Part shown: in pieces, positions 34,746 to 44,195 of the stretch | How positions within the stretch are numbered: position 1 is the first letter of the stretch | Layout: every line of letters begins with the position of its first letter | NCBI RefSeq assembly: GCF_044465595.1 | Contig: NZ_JBITLV010000001.1 | Coordinates: forward strand, 992,001-1,056,000 | DNA: 64,000 nucleotides | Reading direction: 5' to 3' | Origin: Spongisporangium articulatum | Lineage (GTDB): Bacteria > Actinomycetota > Actinomycetes > Actinomycetales > Kineosporiaceae | Program-made: the position numbers and the translations under genes | The notes under the pieces: generated by a model | What the model saw: only the letters and a program-made list of their open reading frames with translations | What the model was told of the DNA's origin: nothing | The model's database searches: none

Positions 34746-35839
34746 TAGGCGCTCTCCTCGAGCTTTCCCGCGACCACGGCGAGGATCTCCTCGTCGCCGA
34801 CGATCCCCAGCAGCTTTCCGTCCTCGACCACGCGGATCGGCTTCTCGGCGGCCAGCACGGCCCGGGTCGCCTCCCGGACCACGACGTCGGGCCCGAGTTC
34901 GGGCCCGTCGAGCGGGTCGTCGTCCGTGGCCGGGCGCATGATCCACTTCAGGGTCAGGACGTCGCCCTTGGGGATGTCGCTGACGAAGTCGCGCACGTAC
35001 TCGTCGGCCGGGGCGCCGACCAGTTCGTCCCCGGTGCCCAGCTGGGCCGTCCGGCCGTCGCGCATGATCAGGATCCGGTCGCCGAGCTTCAGCGCCTCGG
35101 ACAGGTCGTGGGTGATGAAGACCATCGTCTTGCCGAGCTCGCGGTGCAGCCGGATGACCTCGTTCTGCATGTCGCGGCGGATCAGCGGGTCGAGCGCGGA
35201 GAACGGTTCGTCGAACAACAGCACGTCGGGGTCGACCGCCAGCGCGCGGGCCAGCCCGACCCGCTGCTGCATGCCGCCGGAAAGCTGCTCGGGGTAGGAG
35301 TTCTCGTAACCGGACAGGCCGACCAGCTCGATCACCTCCAGGGCCTTGGCGTGCCGTTCGGCCTTGCCCACGCCGCGGACCTCGAGACCGTAGGCGACGT
35401 TGTCGAGCACCTTGCGGTGCGGCAGCAGGCCGAAGTTCTGGAACACCATGGCGAACTTGTGCCGGCGCAGTTCGCGCAGTCGCTTCTCGTCGGCTCCGAG
35501 GATGTCCTCGCCCTCGAACACCACGCGGCCCGCGGTGGGTTCGATCAGCCGGGTCAGGCAGCGCACCAGGGTCGACTTGCCCGACCCGGACAGGCCCATC
35601 ACCACGAAAACCTCGCCGGGCGCGACGTCGAAGCTCACGTCGCGCACGGCCACGGTGTTGCCGGTGCGCTGCATAAGGTCGCGCCGGCTCAGCTCGAGCA
35701 GCTCGGCGTTCCCGGGTACGGAGGCGGCCTTCGGGCCGAACACCATCCAGAGGTCACGGACGGAGATCGCGGGGGTCGCCGCCGCGTCGTCCGCGGGGGT
35801 CGTCGCGGCGGAACCGGCGCCGTCGGTCACGGCCGTCAA
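34745..35839 (-). CDS. Quaternary amine ABC importer, ATPase with CBS-type tail
   Basis: ProV/OpuAA family ATPase, 364 residues. Seen: QRTGNTVAVRDVSFDV, Walker A GLSGSGKST, signature QLSGGMQQRVGLARA, Walker B VLLFDEPFSALDP, H-loop ITHDLSEA, and a C-terminal CBS-like segment (VVREATRAVLAAEKPIRVVE) that in OpuA senses ionic strength. The TTG at 35839 fits GGGAGGTGAGGGG just upstream; GTG 35830 is an alternative. First gene of a three-gene operon whose promoter region carries the TTGCGC-N3-GCGCAW operator. Confidence 0.92.
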   Translation of the reverse strand: MTAVTDGAGSAATTPADDAAATPAISVRDLWMVFGPKAASVPGNAELLELSRRDLMQRTGNTVAVRDVSFDVAPGEVFVVMGLSGSGKSTLVRCLTRLIEPTAGRVVFEGEDILGADEKRLRELRRHKFAMVFQNFGLLPHRKVLDNVAYGLEVRGVGKAERHAKALEVIELVGLSGYENSYPEQLSGGMQQRVGLARALAVDPDVLLFDEPFSALDPLIRRDMQNEVIRLHRELGKTMVFITHDLSEALKLGDRILIMRDGRTAQLGTGDELVGAPADEYVRDFVSDIPKGDVLTLKWIMRPATDDDPLDGPELGPDVVVREATRAVLAAEKPIRVVEDGKLLGIVGDEEILAVVAGKLEESA

Positions 35840-36020
35840 CCCCTCACCTCCCAGTCGTGACTCACCGTCGTCGCGGTGAATCTAGGGCCTGAGCCCCGCG
35901 ACCCGAGCGGCTGTTGCGCATGGCGCATCACGACTCAGGTGGTGAGACACACTGTGCCGGGGGGAGCCCGGCGTCAAGGGACGGACGCGTTTCGGTCCGG
36001 TAAACGTCGCCGGGAGAGGG
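35840..36020 (-). promoter_or_regulatory. Promoter region of the quaternary-amine importer operon, with operator 35914-35928
   Basis: On the minus strand TAGATT (35884-35879) is a possible -10 box. TTGCGC-ATG-GCGCAT at 35914-35928 would centre near -49. The 17 bases CTGTTGCGCATGGCGCA recur exactly, inverted, before the Rieske operon. An upstream TTGACG could serve a second promoter. Box assignments are tentative; the repeat identity is direct. Confidence 0.6.
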
Positions 36021-39000
36021 TCAGGCGGGTTCGGCGGCCATGCTCTGGGCGAGCACCGCGGCCAGCTGCTCCTGCCGGACCGGCTTGGCCAGGTAGGCGT
36101 CCATCCCCGCGGCGGCACACGCCTCGCGGTCCTCCATCGTCACACTCGCCGTCATCGCGACGATCCGCGGCTGCTGCGCGGCGGGCACGTCGGACCGGAT
36201 CCGCCGCGTCGCCTCGAGGCCGTCCATCACCGGCATGTGCATGTCCATCAGGACCACGTCGTAGGGGCCGGCGAGCATCGCGGCCAGCGCCTGCGCGCCG
36301 TCCCCGGCCAGCTCCACCGAGTGCCCGAGCTTGCGCAGCATCAGCGCCGCGACCTTCTGGTTCACGTCGTTGTCCTCCGCGAGGAGCACGCGCAGGCTGC
36401 TGCGCGGCGTCCTGGACTGGTCGTGATCAAGGAAGTTGTTCACGGCCTGCTGGGCGGGCAGGTTCGCCTCTGGTTCCGAGGGCCGTGAACAACTTCCTTG
36501 ATCACGACCAGTTGGGGCGAGCGGGACCCGCTCCAGCACCCGGGCCAGGCTCTCCAGGAGCGCCGCACTGCGGGTGGGCTTCGTGTGGACGGCGGAGAAG
36601 AGGCGCTGGTCCTCGCCGAGCCGCATGCCGATGCTGGACAGCAGCACCAGCGGCAGCCGTCGTCCACCGGGCAGGGTGCGGATGCGGGCGGCCAGTTGCA
36701 GCCCGTCCATGCCCGGCATCGCCAGGTCGAGTACCGCGATGTCGTACAGGGAGCCCGCCCGCAGGTCGGCGAGGGCGGCCGTCGGTTCGGCGAAGTCGGT
36801 GCAGGCCATGCCCACCCGTTCCAACTGCAGGCGCAGGATCCGCCGGTTCGTGGCGTTGTCGTCGACGATCAGCACGCGGGCGCCCTCGAGCGTCGCACGC
36901 AGGGCGACCACCTCGGGAGCGGGGCGGGCGAGCGCGGACCGGCCGGCGTCGTCCAGGCCCAACCGTGCGGTGAACCGGAACGTGGAACCCGCGCCCGGCG
37001 TCGACTCCACCCAGATCCGGCCGCCCATGGCGGTGACCAGGGCGCGGCTGATCGCCAGGCCCAGACCGGTGCCGCCGTACGTGCGCGTGGTTGAAGCGTC
37101 GACCTGGCTGAACGACTGGAACAGCCGGTCCAGGCTGTCGGCCGGGATGCCGATCCCCGTGTCCTTCACCTCGAAGGTCAGGGTCACCCCGGGACCTGAG
37201 GCGTCCTGAGGCGAGTCCTCGGCGCGGGCCCGGTGCACCCGTACCAGCACCTCGCCCTCGGAGGTGAACTTCACGGCGTTTCCGATCAGGTTGGTCAGCA
37301 CCTGACGGATCCGGGTCAGGTCACCGATCATTGTCGTCGGGAGGTCGCCGTCCACATCGCAGATCAGCTCGAGAGCCCCTGCGGTACCGGAGAACTGGGC
37401 CACGGTCTCCTCGACGACGTCGCGCAGGTCGAACGGCCGGCGTTCCAGGTCGAGCTCGCCGGCCTCGATCTTGGAGAAGTCGAGGATGTCGTTGATCAGG
37501 GCCAGCAGCTGGTCGCCGCTGCCCCGCATCGTCGTCAGCAGCTCCTGCTGCTCCTCGTCGAGCCGGCTGTCCAGCAACAGCCCGGTGATGCCGATGATGG
37601 CGTTCAGCGGCGTGCGGATCTCGTGGCTCATCGTGGCCAGGAACGCCGACTTCGCGGTGTTGGCGGCCAGCGCCTGGTCGCGGGCGTCGGTCATCGCCCG
37701 CTCGGCGGTGACCCGCTCGGTCACGTCGAGCGCGAGACCGCAGATGCCGTAGGGGTTCCCGGTCGCGTCGTAGAGCGGCACCTTGATGACGTCGTAGATC
37801 CGGCGGCCGGTCGGCAGGTCGGCCTCCTGCTGTTCGCGGAAGAACCCGTCGCGCAGCGCCACCCGGGTCTGCTCGGCCCAGGTCGTGGCCAGCTCGGGCG
37901 AGACCAGCTCCGCCGCGTCCCGGCCGAGCAACTCGGCCTCGATAACCCCGAACGTCCGCTCGTAGGCCCGGTTCACGAGCATGAACCGGTTCTCCATGTC
38001 GAGCACGAAGATCTCGGACTGGTTGTTCTCGATGACGGCCCGCAGCATCTCGGCGTGCCGGTCGCGTTCTTCCTCGGCCCGGCGCTGCTCGGTGACGTCG
38101 GTCATGATCGCGAGGCTGCCGGAGTACTCACCGTTCGCGTCACGCATGGGCGAGATGACCGTGCGCACGGTGACAAGTTCGCCGTCCTTGCGGATCGCCG
38201 TCCACTCGCAGTTCAGGACGTCGGTGCCGTCGGGCATCGTCGGGTCGGCGCCGTCCTTGACCGCGGCCGTGATGTAGGCCGCGCGAGCCTCGTACTGCTC
38301 GGCGGGGTGGTAGTCGAGGTACCGGGTGGTGCCGAGCATCTCCTCCGCGGTGTAGCCCAGCAGGTGCTCGGCCCCCTTGTTGAAGATGGAGATGCGGCCC
38401 TCGAGGTCGATGCCGACGATCCCGGTCGTCGTCGCCGTCGAGAGCAGCTGGACGAACAGGTCGCGCGCCTCGACGAGTTCGTTCTGGGCGCGGCGCAGGT
38501 CGGTGATGTCCTGGCCCGTGCCGCTCAATCGGGCCGGGTTGCCGTCGGCATCGCGCTCCAGCTGGCCCTGGGCCAGGAAGATGCGCTCCTCTCCGTCCAT
38601 CCGGATCACCCGGTGCTCGATCTCGTACGGCTCACCGGTCGCGTAGACGCCTTCCAGCGCCTGGGCCAGCCTGCGGCGGTCCTCCTCCGGGAGGCGCTCG
38701 TAGTAGGCCTCCAGCGATGCCTCGAAAGCGTCGGGATCGGTGCCGAAGATCCGGTGCATCTGATCGGACCAGCTGATCGAGTCGGCGGCGATGTCGTAGG
38801 TCCAGCTGCCGAAGCCGGCGATCCGCTGGGCCTCGTCCATCCGCGCCCCCCGGGCCGCGATCTCCTCGTTCGCCGCCTCCAGGGCCGCCAGCTGGGTCAC
38901 GGAGTCCGTCACGTCCTGGCCGGTGCCGGCGAGGCGGACCATGGTGCCGGCGGCGTCGAACTCGGCTCCACCGTGCACGTGGAAGATGCGGACCTCGCCG

Positions 39001-40244
39001 TCGGTGCGGACGATCCGGTGCTGCATCTCGTAGTTCTGCCCGTGCTTGAGGGCCTCGCCCACGGTCTCGTTCACCCACGTCCGGTCGCCCTCGTGGACGT
39101 AGCTCAGGTAGGTGTCGAGGGTGCCGTCGAAGGTGCCGGGGTCGGTCCCGAAGATCCGGTGCATCTGCTCGGACCAGGTGACCAGGCCGGTGGTGAGGTC
39201 CCAGTTCCAGACGCCGAAACCCGCGATCCGCTCGGCCGCCTCCATGCGGGCGCTGCGCTGGGCGATCTCCTCGGTGGCGGCCAGGAGCTCGGCCGTGGCC
39301 CGTTCCCGGTCGGTCACGTCCCGGGTGGTGGAGTAGAACTCGGTCACCGTCCCGGCGGCGTCGCGCACCGGGATCATCGACATCTCGAGGTAGTGCCACT
39401 CGCCGTCCACGTCGTGCATCCGGCCGACCATCAGGACGTTCTCGCCGGAGGCCACCCGCTCGACGGCGTCGACGAAGACATGCATGTCGTCGGGGTGCAC
39501 CCGCCCCCCGAGCCCGTTGTCGAGGGCCTCGCTCGGGTCGACCCCGAGGATGTCCGTCACGGCCGGCGAGACGTACAGCGCCGAGCCGTCGAGCCGGTGC
39601 TGGGCGAAGATGTCGCGGGACTGCTCGATCAGCTGCCGGTACTTCGCCTCGGTGATCTGGAGTCGCTGGAGGATGAGCTCGCGTTCGGCCAGCCGCTCGG
39701 CGCGGGCCCGCAGTTCGCGGCGCAGCAGCAGCTGGGTCATCACCTGGTCGGCCAGGGTCTGCAGGACGCCCTGCTGCTCCTGCGTGATGTCGCCCGGCAC
39801 GTAGTCGATGACGCACAGCGAGCCGAGCACCGGGCCGTCGGGCGAGCGCAGCGGGAAGCCCGCGTAGAACCGGATCTTCGGATCGCCGGTGACGTTCGAG
39901 TACGCCGAGAACCTCGGGTCGGTCGAGGCGTCGCGCACGATCAGGGGCGCGTCCTCGGCGACGACCCGGTCGCAGAAGGCGATCTCGCGTTCGGTCTCGG
40001 TGAAGTCCAGGCCCGTACGCGCCTTCAACCACTGGCGCTGCCGGTCGATGAACACGACCGCGGCGGAGGGCGTCCCGGCGACCGCGGCCGCGGCGTCGGC
40101 CAACGCGTCGAAGGCCGCCTCCTCGGGCGTGTCCAGGATGTCGTACGTGTCCAACTCGTCCAGCCGTCTCTGCTCTGCCGCGGCTGTTTCGGGCCCGTCG
40201 AAGGTCTGTTCCTCCACGTCGTAGTGATCGGCACGGCGCTTCAC
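36021..40244 (-). CDS. Hybrid sensor histidine kinase: GAF, five PAS, kinase, two receivers
   Basis: Cytosolic-looking multidomain kinase of 1407 residues without membrane segments. Seen in order: GAF (about 30-175), five PAS domains (two near-duplicates share ERIAGFG/QRIAGFG and DQMHRIFGTDP), HisKA with phospho-acceptor H874 (TMSHEIRTPLNAI), HATPase (IGNAVKF, DTGIGIP, GGTGLGLAI), receiver 1 with D1173 (LDLAMPGMDG) and receiver 2 with D1334 (MDMHMPVMDG). Between the receivers, residues about 1245-1277 come from a perfect inverted repeat. The GTG at 40244 starts at VKRRADHYD. It sits between the importer and betA, but its target is unknown. A larger open frame upstream overlaps betA and is rejected. 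Confidence 0.88.
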   Translation of the reverse strand: MKRRADHYDVEEQTFDGPETAAAEQRRLDELDTYDILDTPEEAAFDALADAAAAVAGTPSAAVVFIDRQRQWLKARTGLDFTETEREIAFCDRVVAEDAPLIVRDASTDPRFSAYSNVTGDPKIRFYAGFPLRSPDGPVLGSLCVIDYVPGDITQEQQGVLQTLADQVMTQLLLRRELRARAERLAERELILQRLQITEAKYRQLIEQSRDIFAQHRLDGSALYVSPAVTDILGVDPSEALDNGLGGRVHPDDMHVFVDAVERVASGENVLMVGRMHDVDGEWHYLEMSMIPVRDAAGTVTEFYSTTRDVTDRERATAELLAATEEIAQRSARMEAAERIAGFGVWNWDLTTGLVTWSEQMHRIFGTDPGTFDGTLDTYLSYVHEGDRTWVNETVGEALKHGQNYEMQHRIVRTDGEVRIFHVHGGAEFDAAGTMVRLAGTGQDVTDSVTQLAALEAANEEIAARGARMDEAQRIAGFGSWTYDIAADSISWSDQMHRIFGTDPDAFEASLEAYYERLPEEDRRRLAQALEGVYATGEPYEIEHRVIRMDGEERIFLAQGQLERDADGNPARLSGTGQDITDLRRAQNELVEARDLFVQLLSTATTTGIVGIDLEGRISIFNKGAEHLLGYTAEEMLGTTRYLDYHPAEQYEARAAYITAAVKDGADPTMPDGTDVLNCEWTAIRKDGELVTVRTVISPMRDANGEYSGSLAIMTDVTEQRRAEEERDRHAEMLRAVIENNQSEIFVLDMENRFMLVNRAYERTFGVIEAELLGRDAAELVSPELATTWAEQTRVALRDGFFREQQEADLPTGRRIYDVIKVPLYDATGNPYGICGLALDVTERVTAERAMTDARDQALAANTAKSAFLATMSHEIRTPLNAIIGITGLLLDSRLDEEQQELLTTMRGSGDQLLALINDILDFSKIEAGELDLERRPFDLRDVVEETVAQFSGTAGALELICDVDGDLPTTMIGDLTRIRQVLTNLIGNAVKFTSEGEVLVRVHRARAEDSPQDASGPGVTLTFEVKDTGIGIPADSLDRLFQSFSQVDASTTRTYGGTGLGLAISRALVTAMGGRIWVESTPGAGSTFRFTARLGLDDAGRSALARPAPEVVALRATLEGARVLIVDDNATNRRILRLQLERVGMACTDFAEPTAALADLRAGSLYDIAVLDLAMPGMDGLQLAARIRTLPGGRRLPLVLLSSIGMRLGEDQRLFSAVHTKPTRSAALLESLARVLERVPLAPTGRDQGSCSRPSEPEANLPAQQAVNNFLDHDQSRTPRSSLRVLLAEDNDVNQKVAALMLRKLGHSVELAGDGAQALAAMLAGPYDVVLMDMHMPVMDGLEATRRIRSDVPAAQQPRIVAMTASVTMEDREACAAAGMDAYLAKPVRQEQLAAVLAQSMAAEPA
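36416..36512. repeat. In-frame palindromic element, 32-base perfect arms
   Basis: Arms 36416-36447 and 36481-36512 are exact reverse complements, with a 33-base spacer. The left arm includes CGTGATCAAGGAAGTTG. It lies inside the histidine kinase gene in the linker between the two receiver domains and is read without a stop. Confidence 0.92.
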
Positions 40245-40298
40245 GACCTGAACGAGTACGCACGCGCGGCGCGTGTGCGCGCGGGGGTGGGTACCTGG

Positions 40299-40313
40299 TC
40301 GGCCTACGGCCGA
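40299..40313. terminator. Short hairpin in the gap between betA and the kinase gene
   Basis: TCGGCC-TAC-GGCCGA, a 6-base stem, follows the betA stop on the minus strand. The remaining 104-base gap also holds the alternating GC run GCACGCGCGGCGCG and presumably the kinase promoter; no clear -10 or -35 is seen. Confidence 0.4.
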
Positions 40314-40348
40314 GTGGGTGCTGCCCGGTGGGTGCCGTCCGGCGTGGG

Positions 40349-42022
40349 TCAGCGTGGTGCGCGGTGCCGGTAGAACGGGACGTGTTCGGCGGGCAGCGGG
40401 GTCGCGCCCAGGATCAGGTCGGCAGCCTTCTCGGCCAGCATGATCACCGGCGCGTAGATGTTGCCGTTGGTCACGTACGGCATGGCCGAGGCGTCGGCCA
40501 CCCGGAGCCCCTCGACCCCGTGCACGCCCATGGTCAGCGGGTCGAGCACCGAGAGGGGCCCGGTGCCCAGGGCCGCCGTGCACGACGGGTGGTAGGCCGT
40601 CTCGGCGTCCCGGGCCACCCAGTCGAGGATCTCCCCGTCGGTCTGGACCGCGGGGCCGGGCGAGACCTCCCCGCCGTCGAAGGGCTTCAGCGCCGGCTGG
40701 GACAGGATCTCGCGGGTCACCCGGATCGCCTCCACCCACTCCCGCCGGTCCTGGTCGGTGGACAGGTAGTTGAACCGCAGCTCGGGATGGGTCCACGGGT
40801 CCGTCGAGACGATGCGGACCGAGCCCCGGGCGTCGGAGTACATCGGTCCGACGTGTACCTGGTATCCGTGCCCGTCGACCGGTTTCGTGCCGTCGTAGCG
40901 GATGGCCAGCGGCAGGAAGTGGAACATCAGGTTCGGGTAGTCGACGTCGGCGTTGCTGCGGGCGAAGCCACCGGCCTCGAAGTGGTTCGTCGCCGCCGGG
41001 CCCGTGCGGGCCAGCAGCCACTGCAACCCGATGAACGGCCGCTTCCACAGGGCCAGGGCCGGGGCCATCGAGACCGGCTGGCTGGAGGCGTGCTGGACGT
41101 AGACCTCGAGGTGGTCCTGGAGGTTGGCGCCGACCCCCGGCAGGTCGGCGACCACGTCGATGCCCAGCCCGCCCAGCAGGTCGGCCGGGCCCACCCCCGA
41201 CAGTTGGAGCAACTGCGGGGTGTTGATCGCGCCGCCCGCGAGCACGACCTCTCCGGCCGAGACCCGGTGCACCCGTCGTCCGGCCGGCGTCCCCCACGGG
41301 GTGGCGCGGGAGTACTCGACGCCCACCGCCCGGTTCCCCTCGAACACGACCCGATGGACCATGGCCAGGGTCTTCACGTGCAGGTTGGGCCGGTCCTTCA
41401 CCGGGTGCAGGTAGGCGCGCGCCGCCGACAGCCGCTTGCCGCGCCGGATCGTGCGGTCGAACCGGTTGAAGCCCTCCTGGCGGAACCCGTTCACGTCGTC
41501 CGTCAGCGGGTAGCCCGCCTCCTGAGCCGCCTCCAGCATGGCGCCGAACAGCGGGTTGACCGCCGGGCCCCGCTCGAGCACCAGCGGGCCGGAGCCGCCG
41601 CGCCAGTCGTCCGCGCCGGCCAGGCAGGTCTCCATCCGCTTGAAGTACGGCAGGCAGTGCGCGTAGTCCCAGGTGGCCATGCCGGGGTCGGCGGCCCAGC
41701 GCTCCAGGTCGAGGGGGTTGCCGCGCTGGAAGATCATCCCGTTGATGCTCGACGAGCCGCCCAGCAACCGGCCGCGCCCGTGCGCGACCCGGCGGCCACC
41801 CATGAACGGTTCGGGCTCGGACCGGTAGCGCCAGTCGTAGAGCGGGTTGCCGATCACCATGGTCAGCGCCGCCGGCATGTGCGTGAGCAGGTCCCAGGCG
41901 AAATCGCTGCGCCCGGCCTCCAGCACGAGCACCGTCGTCGACGGGTCCGCGGACAGCCGGTTGGCCAGGACGCACCCGGCCGAGCCCCCACCGACGATCA
42001 CGTAGTCGTAGCGCTGGTTCAC
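40349..42022 (-). CDS. betA: Choline dehydrogenase (GMC oxidoreductase)
   Basis: FAD enzyme oxidising choline to betaine aldehyde, 557 residues. Seen: dinucleotide motif YVIVGGGSAGCVLANRL, GMC signature GRGRLLGGSSSINGMIFQRG, second signature GAINTPQLLQLSGVGP, and the catalytic His in TAYHPSCTAALG. Close in length and pattern to BetA. Divergent from the aldehyde dehydrogenase with a 103-base control region carrying a TTGCGC operator half. Other GMC alcohol oxidases are possible, but the neighbours favour choline. Confidence 0.9.
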   Translation of the reverse strand: MNQRYDYVIVGGGSAGCVLANRLSADPSTTVLVLEAGRSDFAWDLLTHMPAALTMVIGNPLYDWRYRSEPEPFMGGRRVAHGRGRLLGGSSSINGMIFQRGNPLDLERWAADPGMATWDYAHCLPYFKRMETCLAGADDWRGGSGPLVLERGPAVNPLFGAMLEAAQEAGYPLTDDVNGFRQEGFNRFDRTIRRGKRLSAARAYLHPVKDRPNLHVKTLAMVHRVVFEGNRAVGVEYSRATPWGTPAGRRVHRVSAGEVVLAGGAINTPQLLQLSGVGPADLLGGLGIDVVADLPGVGANLQDHLEVYVQHASSQPVSMAPALALWKRPFIGLQWLLARTGPAATNHFEAGGFARSNADVDYPNLMFHFLPLAIRYDGTKPVDGHGYQVHVGPMYSDARGSVRIVSTDPWTHPELRFNYLSTDQDRREWVEAIRVTREILSQPALKPFDGGEVSPGPAVQTDGEILDWVARDAETAYHPSCTAALGTGPLSVLDPLTMGVHGVEGLRVADASAMPYVTNGNIYAPVIMLAEKAADLILGATPLPAEHVPFYRHRAPR

Positions 42023-42065
42023 GGCCCCTCCGAGGGCGACGGCATATCGTGGGGATGCGTACTTG

Positions 42066-42080
42066 TTGCGCAGACCGCAG
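42066..42080. promoter_or_regulatory. Degenerate TTGCGC operator between betA and betB
   Basis: TTGCGC-AGA-CCGCAG lies in the divergent promoter region. ACTTGTTGCGC (42061-42071) is identical to 11 bases at 45780-45790 before the Rieske operon, and GCAACA follows near 42096. The right half matches only 4 of 6 positions. Confidence 0.45.
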
Positions 42081-42125
42081 CGCGTTTCAGTCTAAGCAAC
42101 AGTTCGGGCGATCGGGAGGCACCGG

Positions 42126-43604
42126 ATGGGCACCCTCTACATCGACGGCGACTGGCGGGCCGCGGCCGCCGGCGGCACACGGGACCTGCTCGACCCGGCC
42201 GACGGCTCCGTGCTGCGCACCGTCGACGAGGCGGGGGCGGACGACGTCCGCCTGGCCGTCGAGGCCGCTCACCGGGCGTTCGAGGGGCCCTGGCGGACGA
42301 CGACCGCGGCCGAGCGTTCGGCCCTCCTGCTGCGGGTGGCCGACCTCCTGCAGCGCGACCGCTCCGCGCTCGCGGAGCTCGAGACCCGAGACACCGGAAA
42401 GACTCTCGTCGAGGCCGGGATCGACGTGGACGACGTCACCGCGGTCTTCCGGTACTACGCCGCCCTGGCGGTGGGGGACCCCGGGCGGTTGGTGGACGCC
42501 GGGTCGGCGACCGTGCTGTCCCGCGTGGTGTACGAGCCGGTCGGCGTGTGCGCCCTGATCGCACCGTGGAACTACCCGCTGCTGCAGATGTCCTGGAAGG
42601 TCGCCCCCGCGCTCGCGGCGGGCAACACGATGGTGCTGAAGCCGTCCGAGGTGACGCCCCTGAGCACGGTCGAGCTGGTCCGGCTGCTGGCCGAGGCCGG
42701 GCTGTCGCAGTACCCGGGCGTGGTGAACCTGCTGCTCGGCTCGGGGGCCAACGCGGGCGGTCCGCTGGTGGAACACCCACTGGTGGAACTGGTCTCGTTC
42801 ACCGGCGGGCTGGCCACGGGTCAGGCGATCATGCGCTCGGCGGCCGAGGGCGTGAAGAGGGTGGCGCTCGAGCTGGGCGGCAAGAACCCGAACATCGTGT
42901 TCGCCGACGCCGACCTCGAGGCGGCCGTCGACTACGCCCTGACCGGGGCCTTCCTGCACGCCGGGCAGGTCTGCTCGGCGGGCACCCGGTTGATCCTGCA
43001 CGACTCGATCGCCGAGGAGTTCGCCGCCGAACTGGCCCGCCGGGCCGAGCGGATCGTCGTCGGGCCGGGCCTCGACCCCGCCTCGCAGTCCGGCCCGCTG
43101 GTCTCGGCGCAGCACCGGGACAAGGTGGAGAAGTACGTGGCCCTCGGCCTCGAGGAGGGGGCCCGCCTGCTGGCGGGCGGGCGCCGTCCGAGCGAGGCCC
43201 ATCTGCAGGACGGGTACTTCTACCGGCCCACCGTGTTCGCCGGCTGCGACCGCAGCATGCGCATCGTCCAGGAGGAGACCTTCGGCCCCATCGTCACGGT
43301 GGAGACCTTCGAGACGGAGGCCGAGGCCGTCGCGCTGGGCAACGACACCGACTACGGCCTGGCCGGGGCCGTCTGGACCGGCGACCGCGACCGGGCCCAC
43401 CGGGTGGCCGGGGCGCTGCGGCACGGCACGGTCTGGATCAACGACTTCGGCCCCTACCTGCCGCAGGCCGAGTGGGGCGGGTTCAAGCGGTCCGGCACCG
43501 GCCGCGAGCTCGGGCCCACCGGGCTGGCCGAGTACCAGGAGGCCAAGCACGTCTACGAGAACACGTCACCGCAACCGGCGTACTGGTTCGGCCGGCCGGA
43601 ATGA
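42126..43604 (+). CDS. betB: Betaine-aldehyde dehydrogenase
   Basis: NAD-dependent aldehyde dehydrogenase, 492 residues, making glycine betaine. Seen: PWNYPLLQMSWKVAPALAAGN, the general-base Glu in LELGGKNPNIVF, the nucleophile Cys in HAGQVCSAGTRL, and EETFGPIV. The ATG at 42126 follows GGGAGG. Divergent from betA. The substrate is inferred from context, since aldehyde dehydrogenases of this subfamily overlap in motif. Confidence 0.9.
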   Translation: MGTLYIDGDWRAAAAGGTRDLLDPADGSVLRTVDEAGADDVRLAVEAAHRAFEGPWRTTTAAERSALLLRVADLLQRDRSALAELETRDTGKTLVEAGIDVDDVTAVFRYYAALAVGDPGRLVDAGSATVLSRVVYEPVGVCALIAPWNYPLLQMSWKVAPALAAGNTMVLKPSEVTPLSTVELVRLLAEAGLSQYPGVVNLLLGSGANAGGPLVEHPLVELVSFTGGLATGQAIMRSAAEGVKRVALELGGKNPNIVFADADLEAAVDYALTGAFLHAGQVCSAGTRLILHDSIAEEFAAELARRAERIVVGPGLDPASQSGPLVSAQHRDKVEKYVALGLEEGARLLAGGRRPSEAHLQDGYFYRPTVFAGCDRSMRIVQEETFGPIVTVETFETEAEAVALGNDTDYGLAGAVWTGDRDRAHRVAGALRHGTVWINDFGPYLPQAEWGGFKRSGTGRELGPTGLAEYQEAKHVYENTSPQPAYWFGRPE

Positions 43605-43727
43605 CCGTTATCGAGCCGTACGGTGCGATCTCACCTTTTCCTGTGAAAGTGGAGGGTCGGACGCGCTACGTTTCGCCTCCGTATCTCAGCTGATCAGAGG
43701 CTGAAAGCAGTCCCACGGAGGGGATTC

Positions 43728-44117
43728 ATGTCGTTCCAAGAGGCGGTCCAGACCGTCCTGACCCAGAAGTACGCCGACTTCTCCGGGCGCGCCCGCCGGT
43801 CCGAGTACTGGTGGTTCTTCCTGTTCAACCTCATCGTCAGCATCGTCGCCTCGATCATCGACCGGATCGTCGGCCTGGACGGCGTGGTCGGCAGCTACGG
43901 CGTCCTGCAGCTGCTGGTCGGCCTGGCCTTCCTGATCCCGGGCCTGGCCGTCGCCGTCCGCCGGCTGCACGACACCGGCCGGTCGGGTTGGTGGGTGCTG
44001 ATCGCCATCATCCCGGTCATCGGGTGGATCGTGATCATCGTCTTCCTGGCCCTGGACGGCGAGCCGCAGCCGAACCAGTACGGCCCGTCGCCCAAGGGCG
44101 CCGGCTACCCGGTCTGA
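43728..44117 (+). CDS. DUF805 membrane protein
   Basis: 129 residues with about four membrane helices. Seen: FSGRARRSEYWWFFLFN at the start, RRLHDTGRSGWWVLI in the third helix region and the C-terminal NQYGPSPKG, all typical of DUF805. ATG behind GGAGGGG. The preceding 123 bases hold no gene. Function of the family is unknown; the next gene is a longer paralogue. Confidence 0.88.
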   Translation: MSFQEAVQTVLTQKYADFSGRARRSEYWWFFLFNLIVSIVASIIDRIVGLDGVVGSYGVLQLLVGLAFLIPGLAVAVRRLHDTGRSGWWVLIAIIPVIGWIVIIVFLALDGEPQPNQYGPSPKGAGYPV

Positions 44118-44195
44118 GTCGTTCCGTGCCCCGGCGCTGCTAATTTGCGCCGGGGCGCGTCCGCGTTCGTCGTCTTCCAACCAGGGGGTCTCCCG

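Noticed and set aside
36416..36512. The hairpin as evidence of a split kinase with a terminator between two genes
   Set aside because: The reading frame passes through without a stop and the downstream receiver has no start or ribosome site of its own.
40245..41975. Extension of the kinase frame far upstream over betA
   Set aside because: The extra residues are low-complexity Arg/Pro/Gly and run across a clear betA gene in another frame.
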